DNA of 64,000 nucleotides from Amycolatopsis aidingensis (GTDB lineage: Bacteria > Actinomycetota > Actinomycetes > Mycobacteriales > Pseudonocardiaceae), in the NCBI RefSeq assembly GCF_018885265.1, contig NZ_CP076538.1, forward strand, positions 3,818,001 to 3,882,000, given 5' to 3'. Positions 54,543 through 62,523 of the stretch are shown here, one piece after another (within the stretch, counting starts at the first letter, position 1; each line of letters begins with the position of its first letter). Under the pieces are notes generated by a model that was given only the letters and a program-made list of their open reading frames with translations, was not told where the DNA came from and searched no databases. The translations under genes and the position numbers were made by a program.

Positions 54543-54768
54543 TCAGGTGGCGAGGTCCAGCCATTCCCCGACGGCCAGCACGCGTGCGCGCCGTCCGGCG
54601 TGCGCACGGAACTCCTCCTCCGGGTCGGCGACCCTCGACGTAGCCCGCGATCTTGTCCGGCTGCTCCGCCTCGTAGTGCATCGGCACCGCGTACCGGGCC
54701 CGCCGCGCGATCGAACGGACCCTGGACCAGTCCCGACGCACGCCTGCCAGCCGGGCACGAGCCGCCAT
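54543..54768 (-). pseudogene. Small hypothetical gene with apparent frameshift
   Basis: Frame A reads AARARLAGVRRDWSRVRSIARRARYAVPMHYEAEQPDKIAGYVE; frame B takes over within the GAGGG run with VADPEEEFRAHAGRRARVLAVGEWLDLAT and a stop. Removing one G from that run (near 54633) makes a plausible protein of about 75 aa. It follows the coiled-coil gene by 8 nt in the same direction. No family recognised; the interpretation rests on joint composition of the two halves. Confidence 0.5.
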
Positions 54769-54776
54769 TCAGACGA

Positions 54777-55952
54777 TCACACCTGCTCGCCCGGTTCCAG
54801 GGCGGCGGCGACCCGCTCGCGCAGCGGCTGGTCCTCGGTCGTGTCCGCAAGGGCCTGGGTCACCGCGGCGTGCACCTGCTCGAATCGCCTGCTGAGCGCC
54901 GTCTCGGCGCTGGACCGCGCGGCCAGCTCCCGCTCCAGCGCCGCGATGCGTTCGTGTAGCGGGCCCAGGGTGTCGGCGTAGTGCCGGGTCGCCTCCGTCA
55001 GCCGGCCGGTCAGCTCGGTGATCCGCTGGTCGGCGGCGGCCTGGGCGGCGCGCAGTTGCTCGTCGAACTCGGCGGTGCGGGCCCGGAGCTGTTGCCGGTG
55101 CTCTTCCTCCAGTGCGGCCCGTAGCTGCCCGCGTTCCTGTTCCTCCGCCCGGCGCAGCTGATCGATCCGTTCCAGGGTGGCCGCGCGCTCGCCCGCCAGG
55201 GACGTCTGCAGCTCGGCGATCCGGTCCTGGGCGGCCGCCGCCTGGTCCAGGGCGCGCTGGCGGTCCGCCTCGGCCCGGTCCCGGTCCTGCTGGGCCGCCT
55301 GGCGATCGCTCAGTGCCTGCTCCCGGTCCCGCCCGGCCTGCTCGGCCGCCTGCTGGGCTGCCTCCCGTTCGGCCCGGTCGGACTCGGCCTGCTCCCGCGT
55401 CCGTTCCGCCTCGGCCAGTGCCCGGTCACGTTCGGCCACCGCGTCCTCGGCCTCCTCCTGTGCCCGCTGGCGGGCCTGCTCGGCCTCGTCCTTCGCGGTG
55501 AGCGCCGCGGCGGTCTCGGTGGACGCCTGTTCCCGCAGTGCCGCGACCTCGGCACGCACCGGGTCGAGGGTGCCGAGCAGGGAGCCCAGCCGCTCGTCCA
55601 GCACCTGGGTGTCGATCCGGGTCATCGGCTGGTCCGGGCCGTAGACGGTCAGCCAGATCTCGCGTTGCTCGTCCAGCATCGCGCAGCTGATGACCTTGGC
55701 GCCCCACTTGCCGTAGCGGTCCGGATCGGCCGCGCAGTAGGGGGTCGGCCTGCCACCGCGGGAGGGCAGCGGGGGCAGCGACCGGCCGCAGTAGGCGCAC
55801 CGCGCTTCCTGGCCCGCCGCCAGCGCCCGCAGCGTCGCCTCCCGCCGCTCGTCCCGGCTGCCGCGCCGTATCGGGGGAGCCTCCATGGGCAGCGCGAGGT
55901 CCGCGTCGCCTTCGCCTTCGTCGTACTCAACCGTCTCATCAGCCACAAACAC
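54777..55952 (-). CDS. Coiled-coil protein with N-terminal zinc-ribbon-like motif
   Basis: A 391-aa protein of unknown family. The acidic N-terminus is followed by CAYCGRSLPPLPSRGGRPTPYC (C-x2-C...C) near residues 52-73. From about 130 to 370 the protein is almost continuous coiled coil (REQASTETAAALTAKDEAEQARQRAQEEAEDA and so on, Ala/Glu/Gln/Arg-rich). It resembles KfrA-like or structural-maintenance-like DNA-associated scaffolds only in general form. GTG start at 55952. Confidence 0.7.
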   Translation of the reverse strand: MFVADETVEYDEGEGDADLALPMEAPPIRRGSRDERREATLRALAAGQEARCAYCGRSLPPLPSRGGRPTPYCAADPDRYGKWGAKVISCAMLDEQREIWLTVYGPDQPMTRIDTQVLDERLGSLLGTLDPVRAEVAALREQASTETAAALTAKDEAEQARQRAQEEAEDAVAERDRALAEAERTREQAESDRAEREAAQQAAEQAGRDREQALSDRQAAQQDRDRAEADRQRALDQAAAAQDRIAELQTSLAGERAATLERIDQLRRAEEQERGQLRAALEEEHRQQLRARTAEFDEQLRAAQAAADQRITELTGRLTEATRHYADTLGPLHERIAALERELAARSSAETALSRRFEQVHAAVTQALADTTEDQPLRERVAAALEPGEQV

Positions 55953-56243
55953 ACCATATCGGATCTTGTTTACTAACTAAAACCAGGGGTTCTGGATATC
56001 AAACTCAAACTTGCCTACTGGATGCGCTCGCAGTATTCCTATGGATAAGGAGGATTATCTATATGATTCCAACACCGGCGGTGCCGGAGGACCGATCGGC
56101 AAGCCCGAGGGCGTCCGGGTCACCTGGGAGACCGCTGGGTGTGGCCGGTGTCACTCGCGCTCGGGGCGTCCCCGGCGATGAGTCCGGGGGACCGGCGTTG
56201 TCTAAGTTGTCTGATCACCATCACCGAGCACCGGAGAGACAAC

Positions 56244-56888
56244 ATGGGACAACTGCTGAGAGTCCAGAACTTCACCATCTCGCGGGACGGGTTCGGTGCC
56301 GGCGAGCACCAGACCCTCGAGCGGCCGTTCGGGCACGCCGACCCCGGTGAAATGTTCGCCTGGGCCGGTGCCACGGCGAGCTGGCCCAACCGCACCGACC
56401 CCGGGGGAAGCCGGGGCCTCGACGACTACTTCACGCGCGACTTCACCCACAACATCGGCGCCGAGATCATGGGCCGCAACAAGTTCGGTCCGCAGCGCGG
56501 GCCATGGCAGGACCACGACTGGCTCGGCTGGTGGGGCGACGAGCCTCCGTTCCGCACCCCGGTGTTCGTCCTGACCCACCACGAGCGCCCGTCGTTCACC
56601 CTCTCCGACACCATCTTCCACTTCGTCGGTGGCGATCCGGCCACGGTGCTGGAGCGGGCGCGGGAGGCTGCGCAGGGCAAGGACGTCCGGCTCGGTGGCG
56701 GGCCGACCACGGTCCGGCAGTTTCTCGACGCCGATCTCGTCGACACCATGCATGTGGCGGTCTCGCAGGTGGAACTCGGATCCGGAGTGCGGCTGTGGGA
56801 GTCCCCCGATGAGCTGCTCGACCGGTTCCACCTGGAGACGGTGCCCAGCCCGAGCGGCGTGACCCACCATCTTTTCTGGCGGCGATGA
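56244..56888 (+). CDS. Dihydrofolate reductase family (RibD_C-like) protein
   Basis: A 214-aa DHFR-fold protein: LLRVQNFTISRDGFGAG at the start, GAEIMGRNKFGPQRGPW in the substrate-site region, TPVFVLTHHERP, VGGDPATVLERAREAAQGKDVRLGGGPTTVRQFLDADLVDTMHVAV (cofactor loop with GGG). This is the YyaP/YwjB-type family, usually without true DHFR activity. GGAGAG precedes the ATG. No neighbour indicates its substrate. Confidence 0.82.
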   Translation: MGQLLRVQNFTISRDGFGAGEHQTLERPFGHADPGEMFAWAGATASWPNRTDPGGSRGLDDYFTRDFTHNIGAEIMGRNKFGPQRGPWQDHDWLGWWGDEPPFRTPVFVLTHHERPSFTLSDTIFHFVGGDPATVLERAREAAQGKDVRLGGGPTTVRQFLDADLVDTMHVAVSQVELGSGVRLWESPDELLDRFHLETVPSPSGVTHHLFWRR

Positions 56889-56904
56889 CTCCGGCGGTAA
56901 GGAA

Positions 56905-56953
56905 TACGCCACCGGGTACCGGCCGTTGCGAGTGCGCGACACGCTCTTCTGAT
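56905..56953 (+). mobile_element. Transposase C-terminal remnant, copy 1
   Basis: Just after the DHFR-like gene an orphan coding tail reads TGYRPLRVRDTLF followed by a stop. The identical 13-residue tail, about 83% identical in DNA, recurs at 61700-61745 with a longer upstream piece. I read it as the end of a Tn3-type transposase; this family assignment is from memory and only moderately sure. Confidence 0.5.
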
Positions 56954-56974
56954 GCCAGCTCCTTCGCTGGCATC
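56951..56974 (+). terminator. Hairpin terminator
   Basis: Nine-base perfect arms GATGCCAGC and GCTGGCATC around a 6-base loop, directly after the transposase-tail stop. Confidence 0.7.
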
Positions 56975-57172
56975 ACCCGCGTAAACCGAGGATTTGCTCC
57001 GAATCCGAAGCCAGGTTAGATTCATGGTGTCGCGAAAAACGATGTCCTGCGGCGTTGTTCGCCGGACATCGCGCACACATCGATGCAGGACGGTTCCGAT
57101 CGGTGAGCGTCTCCGTGCCGAGATCGGGCGTCCCGCCCGCTCCCGGTGTCGACCGCAACCGAGGAGCGCACC

Positions 57173-58407
57173 ATGCAGAAGACCGTCACCATCGTCGGAG
57201 CGGGACTGGGCGGGCTGACGCTCGCCCGGGTGCTCCAAGCCCACGGCGTCGCCGCCACGATCTACGAGGGTGAGGCGTCGGCGACGGCGCGCGCCCAGGG
57301 CGGCCTGCTCGACATCCATGAAGAAACCGGGCAGGTCGCGCTCCGCGCGGCGGGCTTGTACGACGAGTTCCGCGCCCTGGTCCGGCCAGGCGAGGACGCC
57401 AAGCGCGTCGTCGACCGCCACGGCACGATCCTGCTCGACCGGCCCACGGACCCCCGTTCGGCCCGCCCCGAGGTAGATCGCGGCGAACTCCGGCGCCTGC
57501 TCATCGACTCGCTCGCCCCGGGACCATCCGGTGGGGCCACAAGCTCACCGCGCTCCGGCACCACCCGACGGGCGGCTTCGACCTCACCTTCACGGCGGGT
57601 TCCACCGTCCGCGCCGACGTCGTCGTCGGCGCGGACGGCGCCTGGTCGAAGGTCCGGCCGCTGCTCACCCAGGCCGAGCCGCGCTACAGCGGTACCTGCT
57701 TCCTCGGGATCGCCCTCGCCTCGGGCGGCCGGGACCACCGCGCGAGCGTGGCCACGATCGGCAGCGGCACACTGATGGCGGTCGCGCCGGGCCAGGGCAT
57801 CATCGTCCACCGCGACGCGGACGGCGGTGTACGCGGTTACGTGGCGCTGAACAAGCCCGACGAGTGGATGCGGTCGATCGACTTCGGTGACCCGACCGCC
57901 GGTCTCCACCGCCTCGCCCACGAGTTCGATGGCTGGTCGCCGCTGCTCACCGCGCTCGTGACAGGCAGCGACGTGGAGCCGTGGCTCCGGCCGATCCACG
58001 CGCTCCCTGTCGGGCTCAGCTGGAACCGGGTGCCGGGCGTGACGCTCGTCGGCGACGCCGCGCATCTGATGTCGCCCTTCGCGGGCGAAGGCGCCAACCT
58101 CGCCATGTACGACGGCGCCGACCTGGCGCGCGAGCTGGCCGGGCACCCCGACGTCGAGACTGCGCTCGCCGCCTACGAGAAGCGGCTTTTCCCCCGCAGC
58201 CGCGAGGTCGCCGCCCACTCGGCGCACAATCTTGAGACTTTCTTCGGCCAGGAGGCGCCGCACAGCGTGGTCACGCTGTGCGGAGGCTCGGCCCAGGCTG
58301 TCAAGTCAGCGGTCAGGCAGCCGTGGTCTTCCGGGGGTGCCTCGGGGCGCAGTCGTTCGACGGCCACGTCCGACAGCAGCTCCTGCAGATCGCCCCACCG
58401 CCGGTAG
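57173..58407 (+). pseudogene. FAD-dependent monooxygenase (TetX/PHBH-like), frameshifted and 3' altered
   Basis: ATG 57173 has GAGGAG 6 nt upstream. FAD Rossmann motif [21 protein letters not shown] (residues 4-24), R in the [11 protein letters not shown] region, second FAD motif VTLVGDAAHLMSPFAGEGANLAM. The frame breaks at 57521-57523 (after LAPG); one extra G in the CCCGGG run restores [15 protein letters not shown]. Family similarity ends near 58275 (ETFFGQEAPHSVV), and the frame then runs antisense through a truncated tetR to a stop at 58407. The missing base is probably a sequencing error; the end is a genuine rearrangement that removes only the last few residues. Confidence 0.78.
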
Positions 58408-58562
58408 ATCGTCGACGGTGTGACTCCGGCTCGGGCCGCGACCAGGGGCACGGTCAATGCCTCCCGGCCCGATTCCGCTATCAGGGCGCGTACGGCTTCG
58501 TGCACCGATTCTTGGACCCGGGCGCTGCGCCCGCCCGGGCGCACCATCGGTTTGCGACTCAC
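58173..58562 (-). pseudogene. TetR family regulator, 3' truncated
   Basis: Intact N-terminal HTH: VQESVHEAVRALIAESGREALTVPLVAARAGVTPSTIYRRWGDLQELLSDVAVERL (about 16-70). The effector domain stops after TADLTAWAE (about residue 91), and the frame continues antisense through the monooxygenase end. TetR proteins are about 190-200 aa, so roughly half is missing. DNA binding may survive but dimer/ligand domain does not. Its own operator-like site lies at 58573. Confidence 0.8.
58258..58283. repeat. Perfect 12-bp inverted repeat at the gene-fusion junction
   Basis: Arms CCGCACAGCGTG (58258-58269) and CACGCTGTGCGG (58272-58283) with a 2-base centre, exactly where monooxygenase similarity stops and the tetR remnant begins. 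Either a bidirectional terminator or a palindrome created by the deletion. Confidence 0.75.
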
Positions 58563-58572
58563 CGCACCACCT

Positions 58573-58593
58573 TAAAGCGAAGCGATTGCCTTA
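58573..58593. promoter_or_regulatory. TetR operator, copy 1 (autoregulatory site)
   Basis: A 21-bp imperfect palindrome starting TAAAGCGAAG and ending ATTGCCTTA, 11 nt upstream of the tetR start. It matches in length and arms the site at 60285-60305. Confidence 0.75.
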
Positions 58594-58617
58594 TCGCGGA
58601 GGAGCTGGTCGGCCCGC

Positions 58618-60009
58618 TCAGGCCATGGGTGCGAGCGGGCGGGCCGGTTGTGTCTGCGCGTGGGCGTGTCCGACGCGCAGGAGTACGGCCTCGGAGCGGG
58701 GGCGTCCGAGCAGCTGCATGCCGATCGGCATGCCCGCCGGGTCGTGGCCCACCGGTAGGGAAAGCGAGGGGATGCCGGTGAGGTTGGCGGGAGCGCACAG
58801 CCGCACGTAGGCATCGGAGACGCTCTCGACCGTACCGTCGGACCAGGTGATCGTCTCCAGGTTGGCCGGTACCGCGGTCATCGGGACCGTCGGGGCGGCG
58901 ATCACGTCGACCTCGTCGAGCAGGCGTGCCCAGGCCTGCCGCATCAGGGTCCGGGCGCGCTGAGCGCGCAGGTAGTCCCCGGCGGTGATCAGCTCGCCGG
59001 CTTCGAGCAGGGCGCGGACGTCCGCCGCGTAGAGGTCTGGCACGGCCCGCAGGCTCCGTTCGTGGTAGGCGGTGGCCTCGGGGACCATCAGGCCCCATTG
59101 AGTGGCCTGGATGTAGCGGGTCATCGGGATCTCGACCTCGACGAGGTGGGCGCCGAGGTCGGCGAGCCGGTCGATGGCGGTCCGGACCACGGCGTCTACG
59201 TGCGGATCGACGTGGTCGAAGTAGTAGTTGCGTGGCACCCCGACGCGCAGCCCGGTCAGGTCGGCCACTGGGCCCGGCCGGTAGTCGCCGTCGGTGCAGG
59301 GCAGGGAGGCCGGATCCCGCGGGTCGTGTCCGGCCAGGACGGACAGGACGAGGGAGGCGTCCTCGACGGTGCGGGTGATCTGGCCGACGTGGTCCAGTGA
59401 CCAGGACAGCGACGTCACGCCGTGGCGGGAGACGAGGCCGTAGGTGGGCTTGAGGCCGACGACTCCGTTGAGCGAGGCGGGTACGCGGATCGAGCCGCCG
59501 GTGTCGGTGCCGAGAGCGAATGTGGCGATGCGCGCCGCGACGGCGATGGCGGAGCCGCCGCTGGATCCGCCTGCGACGCGCGTCTGGTCCCAGGCGTTGT
59601 GCGTCTGCGGTGTCGTCAGGCCGTAGGCGAACTCGTGTGTGTGGGTCTTGCCGAGCAGAATCGCGCCGGCCGTCCTGAGCCGTGCGAACACCGTGCTGTC
59701 GGAGTCGGCGCGGTGCTCGGCGCGGACCCTGGAGCTGGCGGTGGTGGCTGTGCCGGCAACGTCGATGAGGTCCTTCAGGCCCATGGGGACACCGTGCAGG
59801 GCGCCGCGGATCCGGCCTGCCACGATCTCGCGTTCTGCGTCGCGGGCCGCGCTGCGCGCCTGGTCCGCCTGCACCGCCACGTAGGCCTGCAGGCGGGGTT
59901 CCACCTGATCGATGTGATCAAGGATCGAGTCGACCAGTTCTACGGGGGATACGCGGCGTTCCCGAATCGCGTCCGAGGCTTCGGCGAGGGTCAGATCAGG
60001 CAGCTGCAT
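58618..60009 (-). CDS. Amidase-signature family amidohydrolase (AtzE/GatA-like)
   Basis: A 463-aa amidase. Catalytic Ser-cisSer-Lys triad: lysine in GVPMGLKDLIDV (about 79), cis-serine in RVAGGSSGGSA and nucleophile in GTDTGGSIRVPAS. The N-terminus LTLAEASDAIRERRVSPVELVDSIL is standard. Similar to AtzE-type amidases that use a small AtzG-like partner, encoded just upstream with a 14-nt overlap. Substrate unknown. Part of the TetR-controlled island. Confidence 0.88.
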   Translation of the reverse strand: MQLPDLTLAEASDAIRERRVSPVELVDSILDHIDQVEPRLQAYVAVQADQARSAARDAEREIVAGRIRGALHGVPMGLKDLIDVAGTATTASSRVRAEHRADSDSTVFARLRTAGAILLGKTHTHEFAYGLTTPQTHNAWDQTRVAGGSSGGSAIAVAARIATFALGTDTGGSIRVPASLNGVVGLKPTYGLVSRHGVTSLSWSLDHVGQITRTVEDASLVLSVLAGHDPRDPASLPCTDGDYRPGPVADLTGLRVGVPRNYYFDHVDPHVDAVVRTAIDRLADLGAHLVEVEIPMTRYIQATQWGLMVPEATAYHERSLRAVPDLYAADVRALLEAGELITAGDYLRAQRARTLMRQAWARLLDEVDVIAAPTVPMTAVPANLETITWSDGTVESVSDAYVRLCAPANLTGIPSLSLPVGHDPAGMPIGMQLLGRPRSEAVLLRVGHAHAQTQPARPLAPMA

Positions 60010-60220
60010 CGGCAGTCACCTTTCGCGTGTTCTCCTCTTCCGCGCGGTAGGCGGAGGCGGGTGGGGTGTCGCCGAAGTCCAGTTCCCGCAGGATGGACAC
60101 GACGGAGTGGATGTGGTTGGCGGTGACCGCTACGCCGGTGTGGCGGACGTCGTTGAGCGGTAGACCGGCACGGGCGGCCAGGCGGGCTGCCTCCGAGGGG
60201 GTGAGTTCGACAGCGGACAT
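59996..60220 (-). CDS. AtzG-like small amidase subunit
   Basis: A 74-aa protein: LTPSEAARLAARAGLPLNDVRHTGVAVTANHIHSVVSILRELDFGDTPPASAYRAEE. It has the GatC/AtzG pattern of two helices and a long linker, and ends inside the amidase start (14-nt overlap). Small partners of this type stabilise AtzE-like amidases. Divergent from the MBL gene, sharing the operator at 60285. Confidence 0.78.
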   Translation of the reverse strand: MSAVELTPSEAARLAARAGLPLNDVRHTGVAVTANHIHSVVSILRELDFGDTPPASAYRAEEENTRKVTADAAA

Positions 60221-60284
60221 GAGGCCCCTCCAGCATCTAAAGGCTAACTGTTTGCTTTAGTGGACACTAGGCGCTACGGTACCT

Positions 60285-60305
60285 TAAAGCAAATGAATTG
60301 CTTTA
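60285..60305. promoter_or_regulatory. TetR operator, copy 2 (amidase/MBL divergent promoter)
   Basis: A 21-bp palindrome with perfect arms TAAAGCAA and TTGCTTTA around 5 bases, 12 nt upstream of the MBL start. It matches the tetR-proximal site at 58573-58593. A half-site TTTGCTTTAG lies at 60251-60260 on the amidase side. Confidence 0.8.
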
Positions 60306-60317
60306 GCGAGGAGTTCC

Positions 60318-61241
60318 ATGTCTAAGCCGTCCCCGAACACTGCTGCCGGCGTCCCCTCCGCCACCCCGCCCTGCTGGACGGTCGGCGACGTGACCGTCCA
60401 TCGCATCGACGAGGTGCTCCTGCCTCCTGCGACCGGTCCCTGGCTGCTGCCCGGCGCCACCACGGACCTGGTGGGCCGGGAGGAGTGGCTGCGACCCGAC
60501 TTCGCGGACTCGGACGGCATTCTCCAGCTCCACAGCCACAGTTTCGCGTTCGAGAAGGACGGGATGCGGGTGCTGGTCGACACCGCCATCGGCAACGGCA
60601 AGACGCGGGCAAACCCGGCCTGGCACAAGCTCAGCACGGGCTACCTGGACAACCTGCGCGCGGCGGGATTCTCCCCGGACTCCATCGACCTGGTCCTGCT
60701 CACCCACCTGCACACCGACCACGTCGGGTGGAACACGCACGAGGTGGACGGAACATGGGTGCCCACCTTCGGCAACGCCCGCTACGTGACCTCCCGCACC
60801 GAGCGGGACTTCTGGGCCGGCTACGACATGGACGAGCCGCGTCGGCACATGTTCGAAGACTCTGTGGTTCCGGTGGAGGAGGCAGCTCTGCTCGACCTTG
60901 TCGACGTCCCCGCAGACGGCGTCGAGATCGCCTCGGGACTGCGGCTGCTGCCCACGCCTGGGCACACGCCCGGCCACCTCGCCATCCAGCTGACCAGTCA
61001 GGGTAAGACAGCGCTGATCACCGGCGACTGCATCCACCACCCCGTCCAGTTCGCCCACCCCGCCATCGGCTCCTGCGTCGACATTCATCCTGAGCATTCC
61101 GAGGCCACCCGACGCCGGATGCTGGCCGCGCTCGCCGACACCGACGCCCTCGTCCTGGGCACGCACTTCCCGCCGCCCACCGCTGGCCGTGTGGTCTCGC
61201 ACGGGAACAGCTACCGGATGACTTCCGTTCCCGCAGCCTGA
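60318..61241 (+). CDS. MBL-fold metallohydrolase (lactonase-like)
   Basis: A 307-aa metallo-beta-lactamase-fold enzyme. Metal ligands: THLHTDHVGW (HxHxDH, about 132-140), PTPGHTPGHLAIQL (His), LITGDCIHH (Asp) and the final histidine in LGTHFPPPTAG. The architecture resembles AHL-lactonase/AttM-type proteins. Substrate unknown. Divergent from the amidase, with the shared TetR operator upstream. Confidence 0.88.
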   Translation: MSKPSPNTAAGVPSATPPCWTVGDVTVHRIDEVLLPPATGPWLLPGATTDLVGREEWLRPDFADSDGILQLHSHSFAFEKDGMRVLVDTAIGNGKTRANPAWHKLSTGYLDNLRAAGFSPDSIDLVLLTHLHTDHVGWNTHEVDGTWVPTFGNARYVTSRTERDFWAGYDMDEPRRHMFEDSVVPVEEAALLDLVDVPADGVEIASGLRLLPTPGHTPGHLAIQLTSQGKTALITGDCIHHPVQFAHPAIGSCVDIHPEHSEATRRRMLAALADTDALVLGTHFPPPTAGRVVSHGNSYRMTSVPAA

Positions 61242-61639
61242 CCCAGATCAGAAGGCCTGGCATTGAAAACAAGACGGGCGCCGCTACTGGGGACTGGGTC
61301 ATCCGTCGTACTTTTCGTTCCAATGTCCCTCGCGAGCCGATCATTAGCGGGCGGACGGGGACGGTCCAGAGCGGCTAGCAGACCGCGGAACTACTACTCG
61401 AACTCGGCGCGACGCAGACGGACGAAGGTGCCATTGCCGTTGCCGCACCGCACGATCAGCTCCGAATCCGCGAGCCAACTTCCTGATCCCGCTGCCGAAT
61501 GCGATACTTCGGTTCAGTACGAACCCGAGCACTGAGTCCTGGTTCTGGTGACTGCGGGCCCTCGGGTTCAGGATGAGGAACCCCAAGTTTGGGGGAACCC
61601 ACTTACTTCCCAGTACTCCTGCTCAGCCTCCAGACGCGA
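61242..61639. other. Noncoding or decayed DNA
   Basis: No intact gene recognised. Reading frames here have no family resemblance. A short hairpin CCCCAA-GT-TTGGGG lies at 61581-61594. Probably part of the decayed mobile element next to it. Confidence 0.4.
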
Positions 61640-61745
61640 GAACATCAACTTTTTCGGCGCGATCGAGGTCGATATCGAGGGCGAGCTGGCGCAGCTCGGG
61701 CCGACCGGATACCGGCCGCTCCGTGTCCGCGACACCCTGTTCTGA
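61640..61745 (+). mobile_element. Transposase C-terminal remnant, copy 2
   Basis: Orphan coding tail ENINFFGAIEVDIEGELAQLG followed by PTGYRPLRVRDTLF and a stop. The pattern (W/E-x-INF-G...EL...GYRPLR) is what I associate with C-termini of actinobacterial Tn3-family transposases. No catalytic DDE region is present upstream. The tail is shared with copy 1 at 56905, in the same orientation. Confidence 0.55.
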
Positions 61746-62268
61746 CGACGTGGGTCCTTCCCGATCAACGGTGGCGTCCGCCACGCCGCCACGAGGTCAT
61801 CGCGGTGCAGGCGCTGGTCGATCACCGGCAGGTACGCCACGGCGTCGCGGCCCGTCCCTCATCCAGTGCTTGGAAGGCGTCGGCGAGTACGTCCATCTCG
61901 ACGTCGATTCGCTTCTGCTCGGCGAGGGTGCGCTGCTGGCTCAGGGGCTCCCAGTAGCGTTAACGAATTTTCGGTCGCATATAGCCGTGACCTGCGGTGA
62001 TGTTGTCGAGGTTTGTCGCGGATCGCGGCCGTGGTAAGGGCCGCGGTGAGGACGTTGGCGGAAGCGCTGGACAGCCACTCCTGGGTGAGCGCCTCCAGCG
62101 CCGGCGTTGACGAACACGGGCTCAACTTTCCGCCGGCGTCCCGGAATCCTTGGCAGGCTGGGCGGACGGCGCCGGGTCGGCGGGCTCGGCCGTGGTGGTC
62201 GGGCGGAAGAGCGCCCAGCGCCAGACCCACCTGCTCGACGAGGCCGGCCTCCCCGGCCCGGCGACCGG
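61746..62268. other. Decayed segment between transposase tail and recombinase remnant
   Basis: Broken reading frames on both strands. The minus strand from about 61960 reads YWEPLSQQRTLAEQKRIDVEMDVLADAFQALDEGRAATPW in a short open stretch that I cannot assign. No intact gene. Confidence 0.35.
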
Positions 62269-62523
62269 TTCACCGTCGCGGAGCAGTACCGGCTCTGCCG
62301 CGACGTCGCGGACATCCTCGCGGTCCGGGAATGGTGCCGCGCCCACAGCATGAAACTGCGCGTGCTGTCCGGCATCGTCAACTTGGCCGCCCCCGACGCG
62401 ACCACCACCATGCTGGTCAACGTCCTGGTCTCGGTCGGCCAGTTCCAGCACGACCTGCAATACGAACTCGCCCGCGACGGCCTGGCCGCCGCCTGGGCAC
62501 AAGGAGCCCGCTCCGGACGTCAC
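62269..62523 (+). pseudogene. Serine recombinase/resolvase remnant
   Basis: The second half of a resolvase catalytic domain: EWCRAHSMKLRVLSGI, then TTTMLVNVLVSVGQFQHDLQYELARDGLAAAWAQGARSGR, matching the usual ...RLLFxVLAxxAExERDLIxERTxxGLAAARAxGRxGGR pattern. The N-terminal catalytic serine region and the DNA-binding domain are gone. Consistent with a decayed Tn3-type element. Its end abuts the P450 gene. Confidence 0.7.

Noticed and set aside
56244..56888. Trimethoprim-resistance dihydrofolate reductase next to mobile DNA
   Set aside because: The sequence is of the RibD_C/YyaP type, longer than true DHFR and lacking its folate-site pattern.
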